A stretch of 64,000 nt of DNA, taken from Mesobacillus harenae (GTDB taxonomy: Bacteria > Bacillota > Bacilli > Bacillales > Cytobacillaceae). This document shows positions 44,567-54,034 of this stretch, one piece after another. Each line of letters opens with the position of its first letter. Positions within the stretch are counted from its first letter, which is position 1. The stretch lies in NCBI RefSeq assembly GCF_013343715.1, contig NZ_JABUNR010000002.1:1-64000 (forward strand). The letters run 5' to 3'. The notes below the pieces were generated by a model. The model worked only from the letters and a program-made list of their open reading frames with translations. It had not been told where the DNA came from and made no database searches. Both the position numbers and the translations under genes were made by a program.

Positions 44567-44628
44567 AAAAGCGGAGCCGACTGTCCAGGGGCGACAGGCA
44601 TAAGGCGGACGCTGACAGAAGGTTGAAG
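44567..44628 (+). repeat. Covarying hairpin repeat, truncated 5' half, cluster 2 copy 5
   Basis: Identical to the first about 58 bases of copy 4, then breaks off into GAAGAGCCAATGG at the yuzB terminator. Loss of the 3' half removes the palindrome. Confidence 0.88.
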
Positions 44629-44638
44629 AGCCAATGGA

Positions 44639-44665
44639 AAAAGAGCACCCTTAGGGCACTCTTTC
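44639..44665 (-). terminator. Terminator of yuzB
   Basis: AAAGAGTGCCC-TAA-GGGTGCTCTTTTT on the minus strand. Confidence 0.85.
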
Positions 44666-44670
44666 TTATA

Positions 44671-44910
44671 TTAAAACATCGGATTTTCATCCAAATATCG
44701 GTAAATATTCTCTACTAGTTCATCGGCTGTATCAGCGGATACAACTTCGCCATTAACAAGGGCGAACATCGAGCGGGCGCATTTCCCACAATAACCCAAG
44801 CAACCGTATTCAATTATATCTAAATTCGGATCCTTTTCAAGCTGCTCAAGGGCCTTTTGAGAACCGCTTGCCAAATTGCTGATACAAAACTCGATAATTG
44901 GCTTGAACAT
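44671..44910 (-). CDS. yuzB: DUF1450 family protein YuzB
   Basis: 79 residues, as B. subtilis YuzB. A Cys-rich centre ([23 protein letters not shown], with CLGYCGKC) resembles a thioredoxin-like [2Fe-2S] or metal-binding site. DUF1450; function unknown. ATG at 44910 follows GAGAGGTGAGGGGT; an upstream ATG three codons earlier is possible. Confidence 0.92.
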   Translation of the reverse strand: MFKPIIEFCISNLASGSQKALEQLEKDPNLDIIEYGCLGYCGKCARSMFALVNGEVVSADTADELVENIYRYLDENPMF

Positions 44911-45222
44911 ACCCCTCACCTCTCTACTAATTGTCTATCGTATCGTTTTTTGTAGGCATCGTCAAATGTTGGTTACTGAATTCCTGCTATTCGAATAATA
45001 TATTTGTTGTGATTTAGTCACAATTTAGATATACTTTTTATGGTGTTTAAACAGTTCTAATGTTATTAATTATTTTTAAATAATATTCTATTAAATGTTT
45101 TGCAAACGATTACGTTGCATCCCGTAATATTATTTTTTTGACTTTTAAAGAAAAAGACCTACCGTCTTTTCAAAAAATTTTATCAGTACACTTTATAGTG
45201 CATTTAAAAAGGGGACATTGAC
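44911..45222. other. Divergent region between yuzB and yutJ
   Basis: AT-rich, 312 bp. Contains the TTGTGA-N5-TCACAA palindrome (45007-45023) and a cre-like TGCAAACGATTACG (45101-45114). No ORF. Confidence 0.55.
45007..45023. promoter_or_regulatory. Palindromic operator candidate TTGTGA-N5-TCACAA
   Basis: TTGTGATTTAGTCACAA, perfect 6-bp arms. The half-sites are those of Rex/Fnr, but the spacer is five bases instead of six. It is 97 bp from yuzB and about 200 bp from yutJ. Confidence 0.55.
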
Positions 45223-46290
45223 ATGAAAAATCTCATTATTCTCGGTGGTGGATACGGTGGAATGAGGGTTCTGAACCGCCTCTTGCCAGACGATCTTCCG
45301 GAGGATGTTAAGATCACCCTGGTAGACCGTGTTCCATATCACTGCTTGAAAACAGAATATTATGCACTGGCGGCCGGAACGATTTCTGACCAGCATGTTC
45401 GCGTATCATTTCCGGAACATCCTAGCTTGCAAATTAAATATGCGGAAGTTACCGAGGTTTCTCTTGAGGAACAAAAAGTTATTCTAAAGGATGAGGATCC
45501 TCTACAATTTGACGACCTGATCATAGGGCTTGGCTGTGAAGATAAGTACCATAGTGTTCCGGGAGCGGATGAGTTTACTTACAGCATTCAAACAATAGAA
45601 AAATCCCGCCGCACCTATCAGGCACTTAATAACTTGCCAGCAGGGTCGACAGTCGCAATAGTCGGTGCAGGACTAAGCGGGGTTGAGCTAGCTAGCGAAT
45701 TGAACGAGAGCCGCAGTGATTTAAATATTAAGCTTTATGACCGTGGCAATCATATTCTTTCCGCATTCCCAGAGCGGCTCAGCACCTATGTAGAAAACTG
45801 GTTTGACAATCACAAAGTGGATATCATCAATAATGCAAATATCACTCGTGTAGAAGAAAACCTGCTTTACAACCATGATGAGCCCGTTCGGGTAGACGCA
45901 ATTGTTTGGACAGCCGGGATCCAGGCTAACCATGTTGTCCAAAACTTAAATGTAGAAAAAGATGGAATGGGCAGAGTCGTTTTAACCCCACAGCATAACA
46001 TCCCTGAATATGAAAATGTTTATGTAGTTGGAGATTGTGCAAGCCTTCCCCATGCTCCAAGTGCCCAGCTCGCAGAAGGCCAAGCAGAGCAGATTGTTGA
46101 TGTCCTTGAAAAACGCTGGAAAGGCGAGAAGCCGCCAGAGTCGTTTCCACCGATAAAACTTAAGGGTGTTCTAGGATCTCTTGGGAAAAAGCATGGTTTT
46201 GGTATGGTTGCCGACAGGGCCATAACCGGCCGGGTAGCCAGGCTGCTTAAATCAGGGATTCTTTGGATGTATAAATACCATCGTGGATAA
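45223..46290 (+). CDS. yutJ: NADH dehydrogenase-like flavoprotein YutJ
   Basis: 355 residues, the B. subtilis YutJ length. Pyridine nucleotide-disulfide oxidoreductase fold: FAD motif ILGGGYGGMRVLNRL, NADH motif VAIVGAGLSGVELASEL, and VYVVGDCASLPHAPSAQLAEGQAEQ. Shorter than YumB; the C-terminal membrane-anchoring helices are reduced. ATG after AAAGGGG. Probable NADH:acceptor (quinone) oxidoreductase; the substrate is untested from sequence. Confidence 0.93.
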   Translation: MKNLIILGGGYGGMRVLNRLLPDDLPEDVKITLVDRVPYHCLKTEYYALAAGTISDQHVRVSFPEHPSLQIKYAEVTEVSLEEQKVILKDEDPLQFDDLIIGLGCEDKYHSVPGADEFTYSIQTIEKSRRTYQALNNLPAGSTVAIVGAGLSGVELASELNESRSDLNIKLYDRGNHILSAFPERLSTYVENWFDNHKVDIINNANITRVEENLLYNHDEPVRVDAIVWTAGIQANHVVQNLNVEKDGMGRVVLTPQHNIPEYENVYVVGDCASLPHAPSAQLAEGQAEQIVDVLEKRWKGEKPPESFPPIKLKGVLGSLGKKHGFGMVADRAITGRVARLLKSGILWMYKYHRG

Positions 46291-46296
46291 AAAGTG

Positions 46297-46337
46297 AAAG
46301 CCTCTAAACAATAATGAATTGTTTAGAGGCTTTTTAT
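46297..46337 (+). terminator. Terminator of yutJ
   Basis: AAAGCCTCTAAACAA-TAATGAA-TTGTTTAGAGGCTTTTT. Confidence 0.92.
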
Positions 46338-46396
46338 TGTATAGTAACGGTATCCTGAACCAATACCTATGATCGAACAAGCCTTTCATTACTAAT

Positions 46397-46723
46397 TTAG
46401 GCTTCTCCGTAGCCAAACTGCTCCATCTCCTTGAAGATCGTTTTCAACCGCGGGTTCCCTTCTCCAACAACTTTATTTTCCAGCAGGACAATTGGGTAAA
46501 ACATATCCTCTTCAATAACTTTTTGGGCAAAGGCCTGTTTTTCTTGATTTGCGGGAGGATTAAAGATATCAACATATGTAATCGAAAATGGCTGGTTTTT
46601 ATATTTCCGGCTAATGGCAGCCTCCAGCCATTCAAAGGTTTCCTTGGAAGAAGGAAGGTTTACACAGCTCGGACATAGCTGGTCTGCACCATAAACAACT
46701 AATTCAATTTCTTTTTTTAGCAT
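46397..46723 (-). CDS. yuzD: DUF1462 thioredoxin-like protein YuzD
   Basis: 108 residues, same as B. subtilis YuzD. VVYGADQLCPSCVNLPSSKETFEWLEAA holds a CPSC redox-type motif at about residues 17-20; the fold is thioredoxin-like. It sits between yutJ and the NifU-like yutI, suggesting a role around Fe-S or disulfide chemistry, which is inference. ATG after AAGGGGGAG. Confidence 0.92.
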   Translation of the reverse strand: MLKKEIELVVYGADQLCPSCVNLPSSKETFEWLEAAISRKYKNQPFSITYVDIFNPPANQEKQAFAQKVIEEDMFYPIVLLENKVVGEGNPRLKTIFKEMEQFGYGEA

Positions 46724-46872
46724 TAAATCTCCCCCTTATCGTATCTTTATTGTACAATGAACTTGTGAACCAGTGCTTCACAAAAAACTGTAGATTTATG
46801 GATTTTCCGTTTAGAGAATAGATTTTTTCGGTCATTATGATTATAATAAACATATGAAAGGAGTGGATCTAG

Positions 46873-47118
46873 ATGTCTGAACAAGCTATTGACGAACAGG
46901 TACAACAGGTACAAGAAGTATTAGACAAATTGCGCCCTTTTCTTCTCCGCGATGGAGGAGACTGCGAGCTTGTTGATGTAGAAGATGGAATTGTAAAACT
47001 TCGCTTACTCGGCGCTTGCGGCAGCTGCCCAAGCTCTACCATAACATTAAAAGCTGGTATTGAGCGTGCCCTTTTAGAAGAGGTACCAGGAATCGTTGAA
47101 GTAGAACAGGTATTTTAA
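46873..47118 (+). CDS. yutI: NifU C-terminal-domain iron-sulfur protein YutI
   Basis: 81 residues, one NifU-like domain: [21 protein letters not shown] and the [16 protein letters not shown] motif, whose CXXC holds a labile cluster between two subunits. It serves as Fe-S scaffold or carrier. Somewhat shorter than B. subtilis YutI at the N-terminus; the start is supported by GAAAGGAG. Divergent from yuzD. Confidence 0.94.
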   Translation: MSEQAIDEQVQQVQEVLDKLRPFLLRDGGDCELVDVEDGIVKLRLLGACGSCPSSTITLKAGIERALLEEVPGIVEVEQVF

Positions 47119-47145
47119 GAACACGAGGTTTATGGAGCTTTATTC

Positions 47146-47184
47146 AAAAAGCGGATTTGCCTAAAGGCAAGTCCGCTTTTTTTA
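47146..47184. terminator. Terminator between yutI and thrB
   Basis: AAAAAGCGGATTTGCC-TAAA-GGCAAGTCCGCTTTTTTT. Confidence 0.92.
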
Positions 47185-47193
47185 TTTGCTAGT

Positions 47194-48114
47194 TTAATTG
47201 TTTTTAACTTGATCCGTTTGGCAGGCTGTACTCCCGGCCTTATCAATTTTCAGCGGGAGAATAAGCATATCTGTAAATTCCTTCGATAAAGCAGCTGCTA
47301 AAGCAGCTCCCTTTCCGTTCTCAGTAAAGCATATTACAGTCGGCCCAGCCCCGCTAATAGCAGCTCCAAAGGCTCCGTTTTGTTCTGCGCACACTTCTAC
47401 CCTTTCAAAATTAGGGACTAATGCCTTACGGTAAGGCTGATGAAATAAATCACTTCTCATCATTTTTCCTGCAAGCAGCCAATTCCCTGTCAGCAAAGCT
47501 GCGACAAGCTGGTTTGCAACAGCACTTGCTTGCACTGCATGAGCATAGTCAAACTGAGCAGGTAGAACTTGCCTTGATACCTTTGTCATTAACTCCGTTT
47601 GTGGGATGACTGCAACAGCCTCCACATCAAATGAATGAATCCAGGTTACATCAACATCATCTCCAAGCTGGCTTCCAACTACAAGACCGCCATACAAAGA
47701 AGCTCCAACATTATCCGGATGTCCCTCCAGCTTTGCTGCAAGTTCAAGCTTTTGTTTCTTTGAAAGGTTAAGGTGGCAAAAACAGTCTGCAAGCTCTATA
47801 CCTGCAATGATTGCAGCTGCACTTGATCCAAGACCTCTTGCCAACGGAATTTCACTTTTAACCTCAAGCCGGCAGGGGGGCATTTCTGCTCCATAAAATT
47901 TTGCTGCCTTAAGCGCAGTCTGAATAATGAAATTCTCTTCATTGCTTGGAAATTTCTTCAGTTCCTCAGAAAGCGGAACTACTTCCCACTGGCTGCTTCT
48001 TTCGGCTTCTACTTCTAAAAAAAGATTAATCGCTAAACCTATCGAATCAAAGCCCGGTCCCAGGTTGGCGGAACTGCCTGGCACACGAAGCGATAGCCTG
48101 TCCGCCCCTGTCAT
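47194..48114 (-). CDS. thrB: Homoserine kinase
   Basis: 306 residues, GHMP kinase fold. Phosphorylates homoserine with ATP, the penultimate step to threonine. ATP-binding motif [17 protein letters not shown] and N-terminal [18 protein letters not shown] are clear, and the C-terminal [14 protein letters not shown] motif 3 is present. It overlaps the thrC stop by four bases (ATGA). Last gene of hom-thrC-thrB. Confidence 0.97.
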   Translation of the reverse strand: MTGADRLSLRVPGSSANLGPGFDSIGLAINLFLEVEAERSSQWEVVPLSEELKKFPSNEENFIIQTALKAAKFYGAEMPPCRLEVKSEIPLARGLGSSAAAIIAGIELADCFCHLNLSKKQKLELAAKLEGHPDNVGASLYGGLVVGSQLGDDVDVTWIHSFDVEAVAVIPQTELMTKVSRQVLPAQFDYAHAVQASAVANQLVAALLTGNWLLAGKMMRSDLFHQPYRKALVPNFERVEVCAEQNGAFGAAISGAGPTVICFTENGKGAALAAALSKEFTDMLILPLKIDKAGSTACQTDQVKNN

Positions 48115-49172
48115 TGGCGGACGACTCCCCGGATGTGTTCGGCAACAAGATCAGCATTGTTTGGAAGCACAACTGGCTTAATGGTATTGGAGTCAATAGC
48201 TGTTGATGGATCTTTAAGTCCGTTTCCTGTCAGTACAGCGACGATCTTTGAACCTTTTTGTATTTGTCCACTTTGAATCAATTTATATACACCAGCTAGT
48301 GAGGCACATGACGCTGGCTCTGCAAAGACCCCTTCTGATTTCGCTAACTTACGATAAGCCTGCAAAATTTCATCATCAGATACTTCGTCTATTTTTCCAT
48401 CAGATTCCTCAGCAGCAGCAACTGCTAAATCCCAGCTTGCTGGGTTTCCAATCCGGATAGCTGTTGCAATCGTTTCAGGATCCTCAAACACCCGATTGTG
48501 TACAATGGCTGCTGCTCCCTCTGCTTCGAACCCAACCATTTTTGGCAAACCAGTATTTTTAGCTGCGTGATATTCTTTAAATCCTTTCCAGTAGGCGCTG
48601 ATATTCCCTGCATTTCCAACTGGGATTGCCAGGATATCCGGTGCGCCGCCAAGCTGGTCACAGACTTCGAAAGCAGCCGTTTTCTGGCCCTCAAGCCGGT
48701 ATGGGTTTACTGAATTAACAAGCGTCACATCTTCAGTTTCACTTATTTCACGAACCATTTTCAAAGCGTGGTCAAAATTCCCCTGTATTGAGATGATTTC
48801 CGCACCGTACATTACAGCCTGAGCAAGCTTGCCCATTGCAATTTTCCCCTCGGGAATAACCACTATACAACGAAGCCCCGCTCGCGCAGCATAAGCTGCA
48901 GCAGCTGCTGAAGTGTTGCCGGTAGAGGCACAAATAACGGTTTTACTGCCTGATTCCCAAGCTTTAGCAACCGCCATCACCATGCCTCGGTCTTTAAAGG
49001 AACCTGTCGGATTAGTCCCTTCTGTTTTAACATAGAGCTCAACTCCCCACTCCTCAGAGAGTCGATCCAGCTTAATCAAGGGAGTATTCCCTTCATGGAG
49101 GGACAGAAGAGGAGTGTCATTGTCTATCGGAAGAAATTCTTTGTATTCGTGTAAGATGCCGTTCCATTTCAT
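48111..49172 (-). CDS. thrC: Threonine synthase
   Basis: 353 residues, fold type II PLP enzyme converting O-phosphohomoserine to threonine. The PLP lysine lies in TGSFKDRGM (about 57-65), the Asn/phosphate motif in [18 protein letters not shown], and [11 protein letters not shown] binds the PLP phosphate. ATG overlaps the hom stop (ATGA). Middle gene of the operon. Confidence 0.97.
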   Translation of the reverse strand: MKWNGILHEYKEFLPIDNDTPLLSLHEGNTPLIKLDRLSEEWGVELYVKTEGTNPTGSFKDRGMVMAVAKAWESGSKTVICASTGNTSAAAAAYAARAGLRCIVVIPEGKIAMGKLAQAVMYGAEIISIQGNFDHALKMVREISETEDVTLVNSVNPYRLEGQKTAAFEVCDQLGGAPDILAIPVGNAGNISAYWKGFKEYHAAKNTGLPKMVGFEAEGAAAIVHNRVFEDPETIATAIRIGNPASWDLAVAAAEESDGKIDEVSDDEILQAYRKLAKSEGVFAEPASCASLAGVYKLIQSGQIQKGSKIVAVLTGNGLKDPSTAIDSNTIKPVVLPNNADLVAEHIRGVVRQ

Positions 49173-50467
49173 ATCTTCGCACTTCCTTCTACTCTGTACG
49201 AGCTCTTAAGTTCTTTCACAGTCTCTATATCTCTTATCTCTACTAAAATGTCGTTATAATCTTGAAGAGAAGCCCTGTGAGTAACCAGGACGATCTCTGC
49301 CAGCCCTTTTTCTTCAATTGGCAGCTGAAGGATTTTTTCAAACGAAACGTTATGCTTTGAAAAAACAGATGTAATATCAGCAAATACGCCCACTTCATCT
49401 TTTACTTGAATTCTTAGGAAATACTTAGAGTACATCTCACTTGGCTCTTTTAATTTCTTCTGGTATTGCGGGGTAACCGAGCTTCTTCCGTTAACTCCGA
49501 GCCGCATGTTTTTCATGACCCCAACTAAATCTGAAACGATCGCAGTTGCAGTTGGCATGCTTCCTGCCCCCGGACCATAAAACATTGTTTCACCAACAGC
49601 TTCACCATATACATATACAGCATTATATTCATTTTGCACGGAAGCTAGCGGGTGTGACGCTGCGATAAGCGTTGGCTGGACGCTGACTTCAACCTTTTCA
49701 TCTTCGCGCTGCGCAATCCCGATCAGCTTCATTGCATAGCCAAGCTGTCGTCCGTATTCTATATCTTCTTCAGTAACACTCGAAATTCCTGTTACTTTTA
49801 CATCATCCAAATCAATTTTCATTGAAAAGCCCAGTGTGGCGAGGATCGTCATCTTCCTAGCTGCATCCAGTCCTTCAACATCTGCTGTCGGATCCGATTC
49901 GGCAAACCCGAGTGCCTGAGCTTCTGCCAGCACTTCCTCATATGGCAGCCCTTCTTTGGACATTTTCGTTAAAATAAAGTTAGTCGTACCGTTAACGATA
50001 CCCATCATTTTTGTAATACGGTCAGAAGCCAACCCGTCAACGAGTCCGCGCAAGATTGGAATTCCGCCCGCTACACTTGCTTCATAAAATAAATCACAGC
50101 CGTTTTCTGAGGCTGCTGTCAAAAGCTGTGAGCCATATAGAGCCATTAAATCCTTATTCGCTGTCACGATATGCTTTTTATTATTAAGGGCATTCAATAA
50201 ATGCTCCCTAGTTTCTTCAATACCACCCATTACCTCGATAATGACATCAATCTCAGGATCCTCGATGATATCGTTAGGATTTGTTGTTAAAAGAGAAGGA
50301 TCAACTCTTACTGCCCGTTCCTTATCAAGCTGTTTGACGAGGATTTTTTTAATGGTTACTGGACAGCCTACCTGGTGCATTAGTTTATCTTGATGGTTTT
50401 CAATTATTTTTATTACTCCGGATCCTACTGTTCCAAGCCCCAGAAGACCGATTGATATTGCTTTCAT
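49169..50467 (-). CDS. hom: Homoserine dehydrogenase
   Basis: 433 residues, as in B. subtilis Hom. NAD(P) fold with [17 protein letters not shown] at the N-terminus, the catalytic core ([44 protein letters not shown]), and a C-terminal ACT domain ([21 protein letters not shown], about 350-425) for threonine feedback. The ATG at 50467 has GAGGGGAG upstream; the 29-codon longer frame lacks one. First gene of hom-thrC-thrB. Confidence 0.97.
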   Translation of the reverse strand: MKAISIGLLGLGTVGSGVIKIIENHQDKLMHQVGCPVTIKKILVKQLDKERAVRVDPSLLTTNPNDIIEDPEIDVIIEVMGGIEETREHLLNALNNKKHIVTANKDLMALYGSQLLTAASENGCDLFYEASVAGGIPILRGLVDGLASDRITKMMGIVNGTTNFILTKMSKEGLPYEEVLAEAQALGFAESDPTADVEGLDAARKMTILATLGFSMKIDLDDVKVTGISSVTEEDIEYGRQLGYAMKLIGIAQREDEKVEVSVQPTLIAASHPLASVQNEYNAVYVYGEAVGETMFYGPGAGSMPTATAIVSDLVGVMKNMRLGVNGRSSVTPQYQKKLKEPSEMYSKYFLRIQVKDEVGVFADITSVFSKHNVSFEKILQLPIEEKGLAEIVLVTHRASLQDYNDILVEIRDIETVKELKSSYRVEGSAKI

Positions 50468-50907
50468 GATTGTCTCCCCTCTCTTTTGTTCGTTCAGTAA
50501 ATACATTTGTTTGTATATAGTAGACATTATAGAGCCCTTATTGCCTTTTGACAAGGGTTATTTACAGCTCTCTGGCCTGTAACCGCTTACCTTACTGTTA
50601 TAACAGGAAAAAAATTTCCCAGCTTAGCTTTAAGAACATAAGCTAAGCCTCCATAAGTGACGTATGTATCTGGAGAAAACCCACTAGATAAAGGAAACAC
50701 GAAGGCCAGAAATTTAAACTTATCATTAGGAGGTTAGGATCATTTCCCTGTCATTGGAGTGTAAGATAGATGCAGGCAACGCATCAATTATCCATAGCAT
50801 ACTTTTTGAATTTCCTAAACGCCAATGAAAAAGCACCCTTAAGAGAGTGCATAAATTAAGAACCGGCCGTAGAGCTCGGCTCCCCACCTTCAATGCCCGC
50901 GGTAAAG
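50468..50907. other. Region upstream of hom
   Basis: 440 bp without gene. It holds a 9-bp hairpin in the hom leader (GCTTAGCTT at about 50618 with AAGCTAAGC, loop about 9), a repeat fragment at about 50.69 kb and the terminator of the next gene. No T-box specifier or GGGTGG-type T-box core was found. Confidence 0.6.
50828..50850 (-). terminator. Terminator of the 2-hydroxyacid dehydrogenase gene
   Basis: GCACTC-TCTTAA-GGGTGC followed by TTTTTC on the minus strand; a short stem with one G-T pair, about 60 bases after the stop. Confidence 0.7.
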
Positions 50908-51891
50908 TCAATTTTTTGGCTTCCAATCTTGGTTGACGAGAGCAGGTGGCTTCTCACCGCTCAAGACGGCTATGATATTATCGACACAAAGCTGCATCAT
51001 GGCCATTCTTGTTTCTCTGCTGCTGCTCCCGATATGCGGAAGGGCTACAACATTGGGTAGTTTTAATAGGGGATGGTCTGCTGAAATCGGTTCCCTTTCA
51101 AACACATCCAGCCCTGCAGCTGTAATTTCCCCTGTCTGAAGGGCTGTCAGAAGCCCTTGCTCGTCCACCAATCCCCCCCTTGAGGCATTAATGAACACAG
51201 CAGTATTTTTCATTTGTTTAAAGATTTCGTACGTGAACGCTTTTCTAGTTTCATCAGTTAACGGAGCAAGACAGACAACGAAGTCAGCTGACTGGATCAA
51301 CTCAGTGAAGGAACAGAATTTGGCTCCAAGCCGTTGCTCTTGTTCTGTCTTTCTGGTCCGGTTATGATATATGACTTTCATGTTAAAGCCTTTTGCCCTT
51401 TGTGCAACCGCCTCACCGATTTTTCCCATACCGAAAATCCCAAGCGTTTTATGGTGAATATCCTGTCCGGCCAAAAGCATTGGACTCCAGCTTTGCCATT
51501 TATTTTGTTTAATATATTCGGAGGATTCAACCATTCTGCGTCCCGCTGCGAGCATCAAACCAAAAGTAAGGTCGGCTGTCGAATCGGTCAGAACGTCCGG
51601 AGTATTACACACGGCAATCCCTTTTTTTGCAGCCGTATTTACATCAACATTATCATAGCCCACTGCCATGTTCGCTACGACTTTTAGGTTAGGGCCTGCA
51701 GAAAGGACTTCTTCCGAGACCTGCTCTGACAGCATCGTCAACAAAGCGTTAGCCTTAGCTGCCTCCTGAAGAAGACGTTCCTTTGGTACAGCTATGTCCT
51801 CATATCCCCACATACTTACTTCATATCGAAGCGATAATTGATCTACAATATCGTTAGGAAGCTTTCTTGTAATAAAAATATACGGCTTCAT
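50908..51891 (-). CDS. D-isomer 2-hydroxyacid dehydrogenase (glyoxylate/hydroxypyruvate reductase-like)
   Basis: 327 residues with the D-2-hydroxyacid dehydrogenase layout. NAD motif LGIFGMGKIGEAVAQRAKGF (GxGxxG), INASRGGLVDE, catalytic Arg, Glu in AGLDVFEREP and His in LPHIGSSS. It reduces glyoxylate or hydroxypyruvate, or oxidises D-glycerate, with NAD(P)H. ATG at 51891 after GGCGGG. Not part of the B. subtilis hom neighbourhood, so it is an accessory insertion next to the threonine operon. Not SerA: no ACT domain. Confidence 0.92.
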   Translation of the reverse strand: MKPYIFITRKLPNDIVDQLSLRYEVSMWGYEDIAVPKERLLQEAAKANALLTMLSEQVSEEVLSAGPNLKVVANMAVGYDNVDVNTAAKKGIAVCNTPDVLTDSTADLTFGLMLAAGRRMVESSEYIKQNKWQSWSPMLLAGQDIHHKTLGIFGMGKIGEAVAQRAKGFNMKVIYHNRTRKTEQEQRLGAKFCSFTELIQSADFVVCLAPLTDETRKAFTYEIFKQMKNTAVFINASRGGLVDEQGLLTALQTGEITAAGLDVFEREPISADHPLLKLPNVVALPHIGSSSRETRMAMMQLCVDNIIAVLSGEKPPALVNQDWKPKN

Positions 51892-51970
51892 TTTTTTCCC
51901 GCCTTTTAACGAAAGCATTTCTTTTTATTGTATCAGACAATTTAAGCTAGTTACAGAAGAGTTAATTTCA

Positions 51971-52981
51971 CTAATAGAGCCACTCTACTCTGGGGAGCTT
52001 CAGCCTGCGGACAGGAACTTCAGCCATTTGAAAAAAGTGTCCAAGAAATCCTTCATGCTCTTGGGTTTGATTCAAATATTTTCGCAGCTGGTCACTGCGG
52101 AAGTGCTTTTCTTGTTCGGAGCCAGTAATGAAATAAGTTTCTACGCAGTCAAAATAGTGCAGCGGAAACAGGAGCCGCGCATACAGAAGCCGCCAAGAAA
52201 AGACTGACAAAGGACTGCGTTGCTGATAATCCTTTATAAATTGCCTTAAACCAGGCTGGTACGTTTGAGTATTAATGAAATAATTGGATCTTATCCATTC
52301 GGCTACATCACGAGCGCGATGGTCAAACACCCAATCAACTGGATTTTTGATGTAAAATTGTGTCCCCCATGATTTAGCCGAGAATCGATCGTGGCAAATT
52401 GTCCCGCTGTCCAGTTCTGATGGCCTTTCGTCGATTTCAGTATCGACTAGGTATTGAATCGAGTTTTCTGCGAGACCCATATAATACGGAAAAGATTCAA
52501 GAAACATTCGCTCAAATTCCGACTCCGGCGGCTGGTACAGCATACTGTTCCAAACACTTTCCATTTGATCAAGCCGCCTTTCCCAAAGCTGCTTCCATTG
52601 CCCTATTCGGTTTACCTTTTCCAGTTTAAATGGTACTAGTTTCCCCCGTTGATGAAATTTGGCGAGCCTTCTCCCGAGTTTAGCAGGCTCAGGAGGCTCC
52701 TGTTTACGGCTTTCCCATACACAATACCTTCCTTCCTCCCACTCGCATAAAATGTTTCCATCTTTCGTCAAGCAGAGCTGTGATACAGACCAGTCACCGG
52801 TCCCGTACATAAATCGAGACAGCATATTTAATTCCTGAAGTTCTTCCGGATCGTAAGCAGATGCATTTAAAACAAAATATAAATCATTATTTTTTTGAAA
52901 CCCCCGAAAACGGCCATCGGTTACTTCACTATTTGCCTTAATTCCGTATTGATTTTCAAGCATTTGCTGAAACAATTCCAT
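51971..52981 (-). CDS. yutH: Spore coat-associated CotS-family protein YutH
   Basis: 336 residues of the CotS/YutH group, with a protein-kinase-like fold (LGRRLAKFHQRGK; TICHDRFSAKSW; WVFDHRARDVAEWIRSNY). The His-Asp region CHDRF resembles the catalytic HxD loop, but activity is not established. In B. subtilis yutH is sporulation-expressed and the protein is coat-associated. ATG after GGGAGG. Conserved place between hom and yutG. Confidence 0.92.
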   Translation of the reverse strand: MELFQQMLENQYGIKANSEVTDGRFRGFQKNNDLYFVLNASAYDPEELQELNMLSRFMYGTGDWSVSQLCLTKDGNILCEWEEGRYCVWESRKQEPPEPAKLGRRLAKFHQRGKLVPFKLEKVNRIGQWKQLWERRLDQMESVWNSMLYQPPESEFERMFLESFPYYMGLAENSIQYLVDTEIDERPSELDSGTICHDRFSAKSWGTQFYIKNPVDWVFDHRARDVAEWIRSNYFINTQTYQPGLRQFIKDYQQRSPLSVFSWRLLYARLLFPLHYFDCVETYFITGSEQEKHFRSDQLRKYLNQTQEHEGFLGHFFQMAEVPVRRLKLPRVEWLY

Positions 52982-53189
52982 ACACCTCCCGTAAACCTTT
53001 TATAGGTAATGTATATTCACCCCTGATAAAAACTTGTTTAAGACTTTGCTAGATGAATAAGAGTCCAGGTTCAGGAAAAGATGTAAAAGAGCATTAATTC
53101 CCTTAAAACAGCACAAATCCGATTAACTCGAATAATTTAGGATAAATAGGTATATATATAGGGAAAATTCCGATGAAAAGGTGACGCTG

Positions 53190-53693
53190 ATGGAAGAGAA
53201 AAAAAGTGCAATTGATTTGACAGAAGAAACAGCCAGAAGATGGCTTCATGAAAGAGGAGTCGAAATAGAAGACATTGGCGAACTCGTTTTTTACCTGCAG
53301 GAGAAGTATGTACCGAATCTTAAAATGGAAGACTGCCTTGAAAATGTCGAACGGGTATTATCCAAACGAGAAGTACAAAATGCTATTTTGACTGGCATAC
53401 AGCTTGATATCCTCGCTGAAAAAAAGCAACTTGGGGAACCTTTACAGTCCATTATTGAGACAGATGAAAGTTTATATGGTGTGGATGAAATACTGGCATT
53501 TTCTATCGTTAATATTTATGGATCAATCGGGTTCACGAATTATGGATACATTGATAAGCAAAAACCAGGCATACTTGTAAAGCTTAACGAGAAAGGTACC
53601 GGGCAATGCCATACCTTTTTAGATGATCTGGTTGGAGCCATTGCTGCAGCGGCATCAAGCCGACTTGCCCACCGTGCAGCTAATACTGAATAA
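53190..53693 (+). CDS. yutG: Phosphatidylglycerophosphatase A-family protein YutG
   Basis: 167 residues, PgpA fold: ETARRWLHERGVEIEDIGELV at the N-terminus, and the conserved GSIGFTNYGYIDKQKPGILVKLNE and HTFLDDLVGAIAAA acidic motif near the C-terminus. It probably dephosphorylates phosphatidylglycerol phosphate or a related lipid. It lacks obvious membrane helices, as other Bacillus members. ATG at 53190 with AAAGGTG; a GTG three codons earlier overlaps the site. Confidence 0.93.
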   Translation: MEEKKSAIDLTEETARRWLHERGVEIEDIGELVFYLQEKYVPNLKMEDCLENVERVLSKREVQNAILTGIQLDILAEKKQLGEPLQSIIETDESLYGVDEILAFSIVNIYGSIGFTNYGYIDKQKPGILVKLNEKGTGQCHTFLDDLVGAIAAAASSRLAHRAANTE

Positions 53694-53767
53694 TTTGCCT
53701 TCTAACACAACGGATTTTCGGACTAAAGGATGTGCTAAATTTTCGGGACACCATAAAAATGGTGTAT

Positions 53768-53802
53768 TAAAAGACCAAATCGTCAATGATTTGGTCTTTT
53801 GT
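53768..53802. terminator. Terminator downstream of yutG
   Basis: AAAAGACCAAATC-GTCAAT-GATTTGGTCTTTT. Confidence 0.9.
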
Positions 53803-53869
53803 ATTCCCTTGAATAGATTGGTCAAAAACGATACAAAATTACAGCATTATAATAATTAAACTACTGGAG

Positions 53870-54030
53870 GCCCTGGGTACAGAGTTTAGGATTCGCATCG
53901 TATTTCCTGCTTGTACTGTCCGAATAACCTTCCCAGTCGGACTCATCAACCGCTTTTCCTGCTTCCGCTGTCCGTATAGCCTTCCCATCACTTGTCTGAA
54001 TTCCGAATTACTTGCTTTGCAGGTCAATCT
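53870..54030. repeat. Decayed relative of the 52-bp CTGTCCGAAT array
   Basis: Two or three degenerate units: CTGTCCGAATAACCTTCC, AGTCGGACTC, then CCTGCTTCCGCTGTCCGTAT. They share words and orientation with the array at 17.7-18.1 kb (TTCCTGCT, CTGTCCGAAT). Located past the yutG terminator, at the yutF 3' end. Confidence 0.6.
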
Positions 54031-54034
54031 TTTT

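Noticed and set aside
50468..50907. T-box or other threonine riboswitch upstream of hom
   Set aside because: No T-box core or GGGTGG-like box was found; only a simple hairpin is present.
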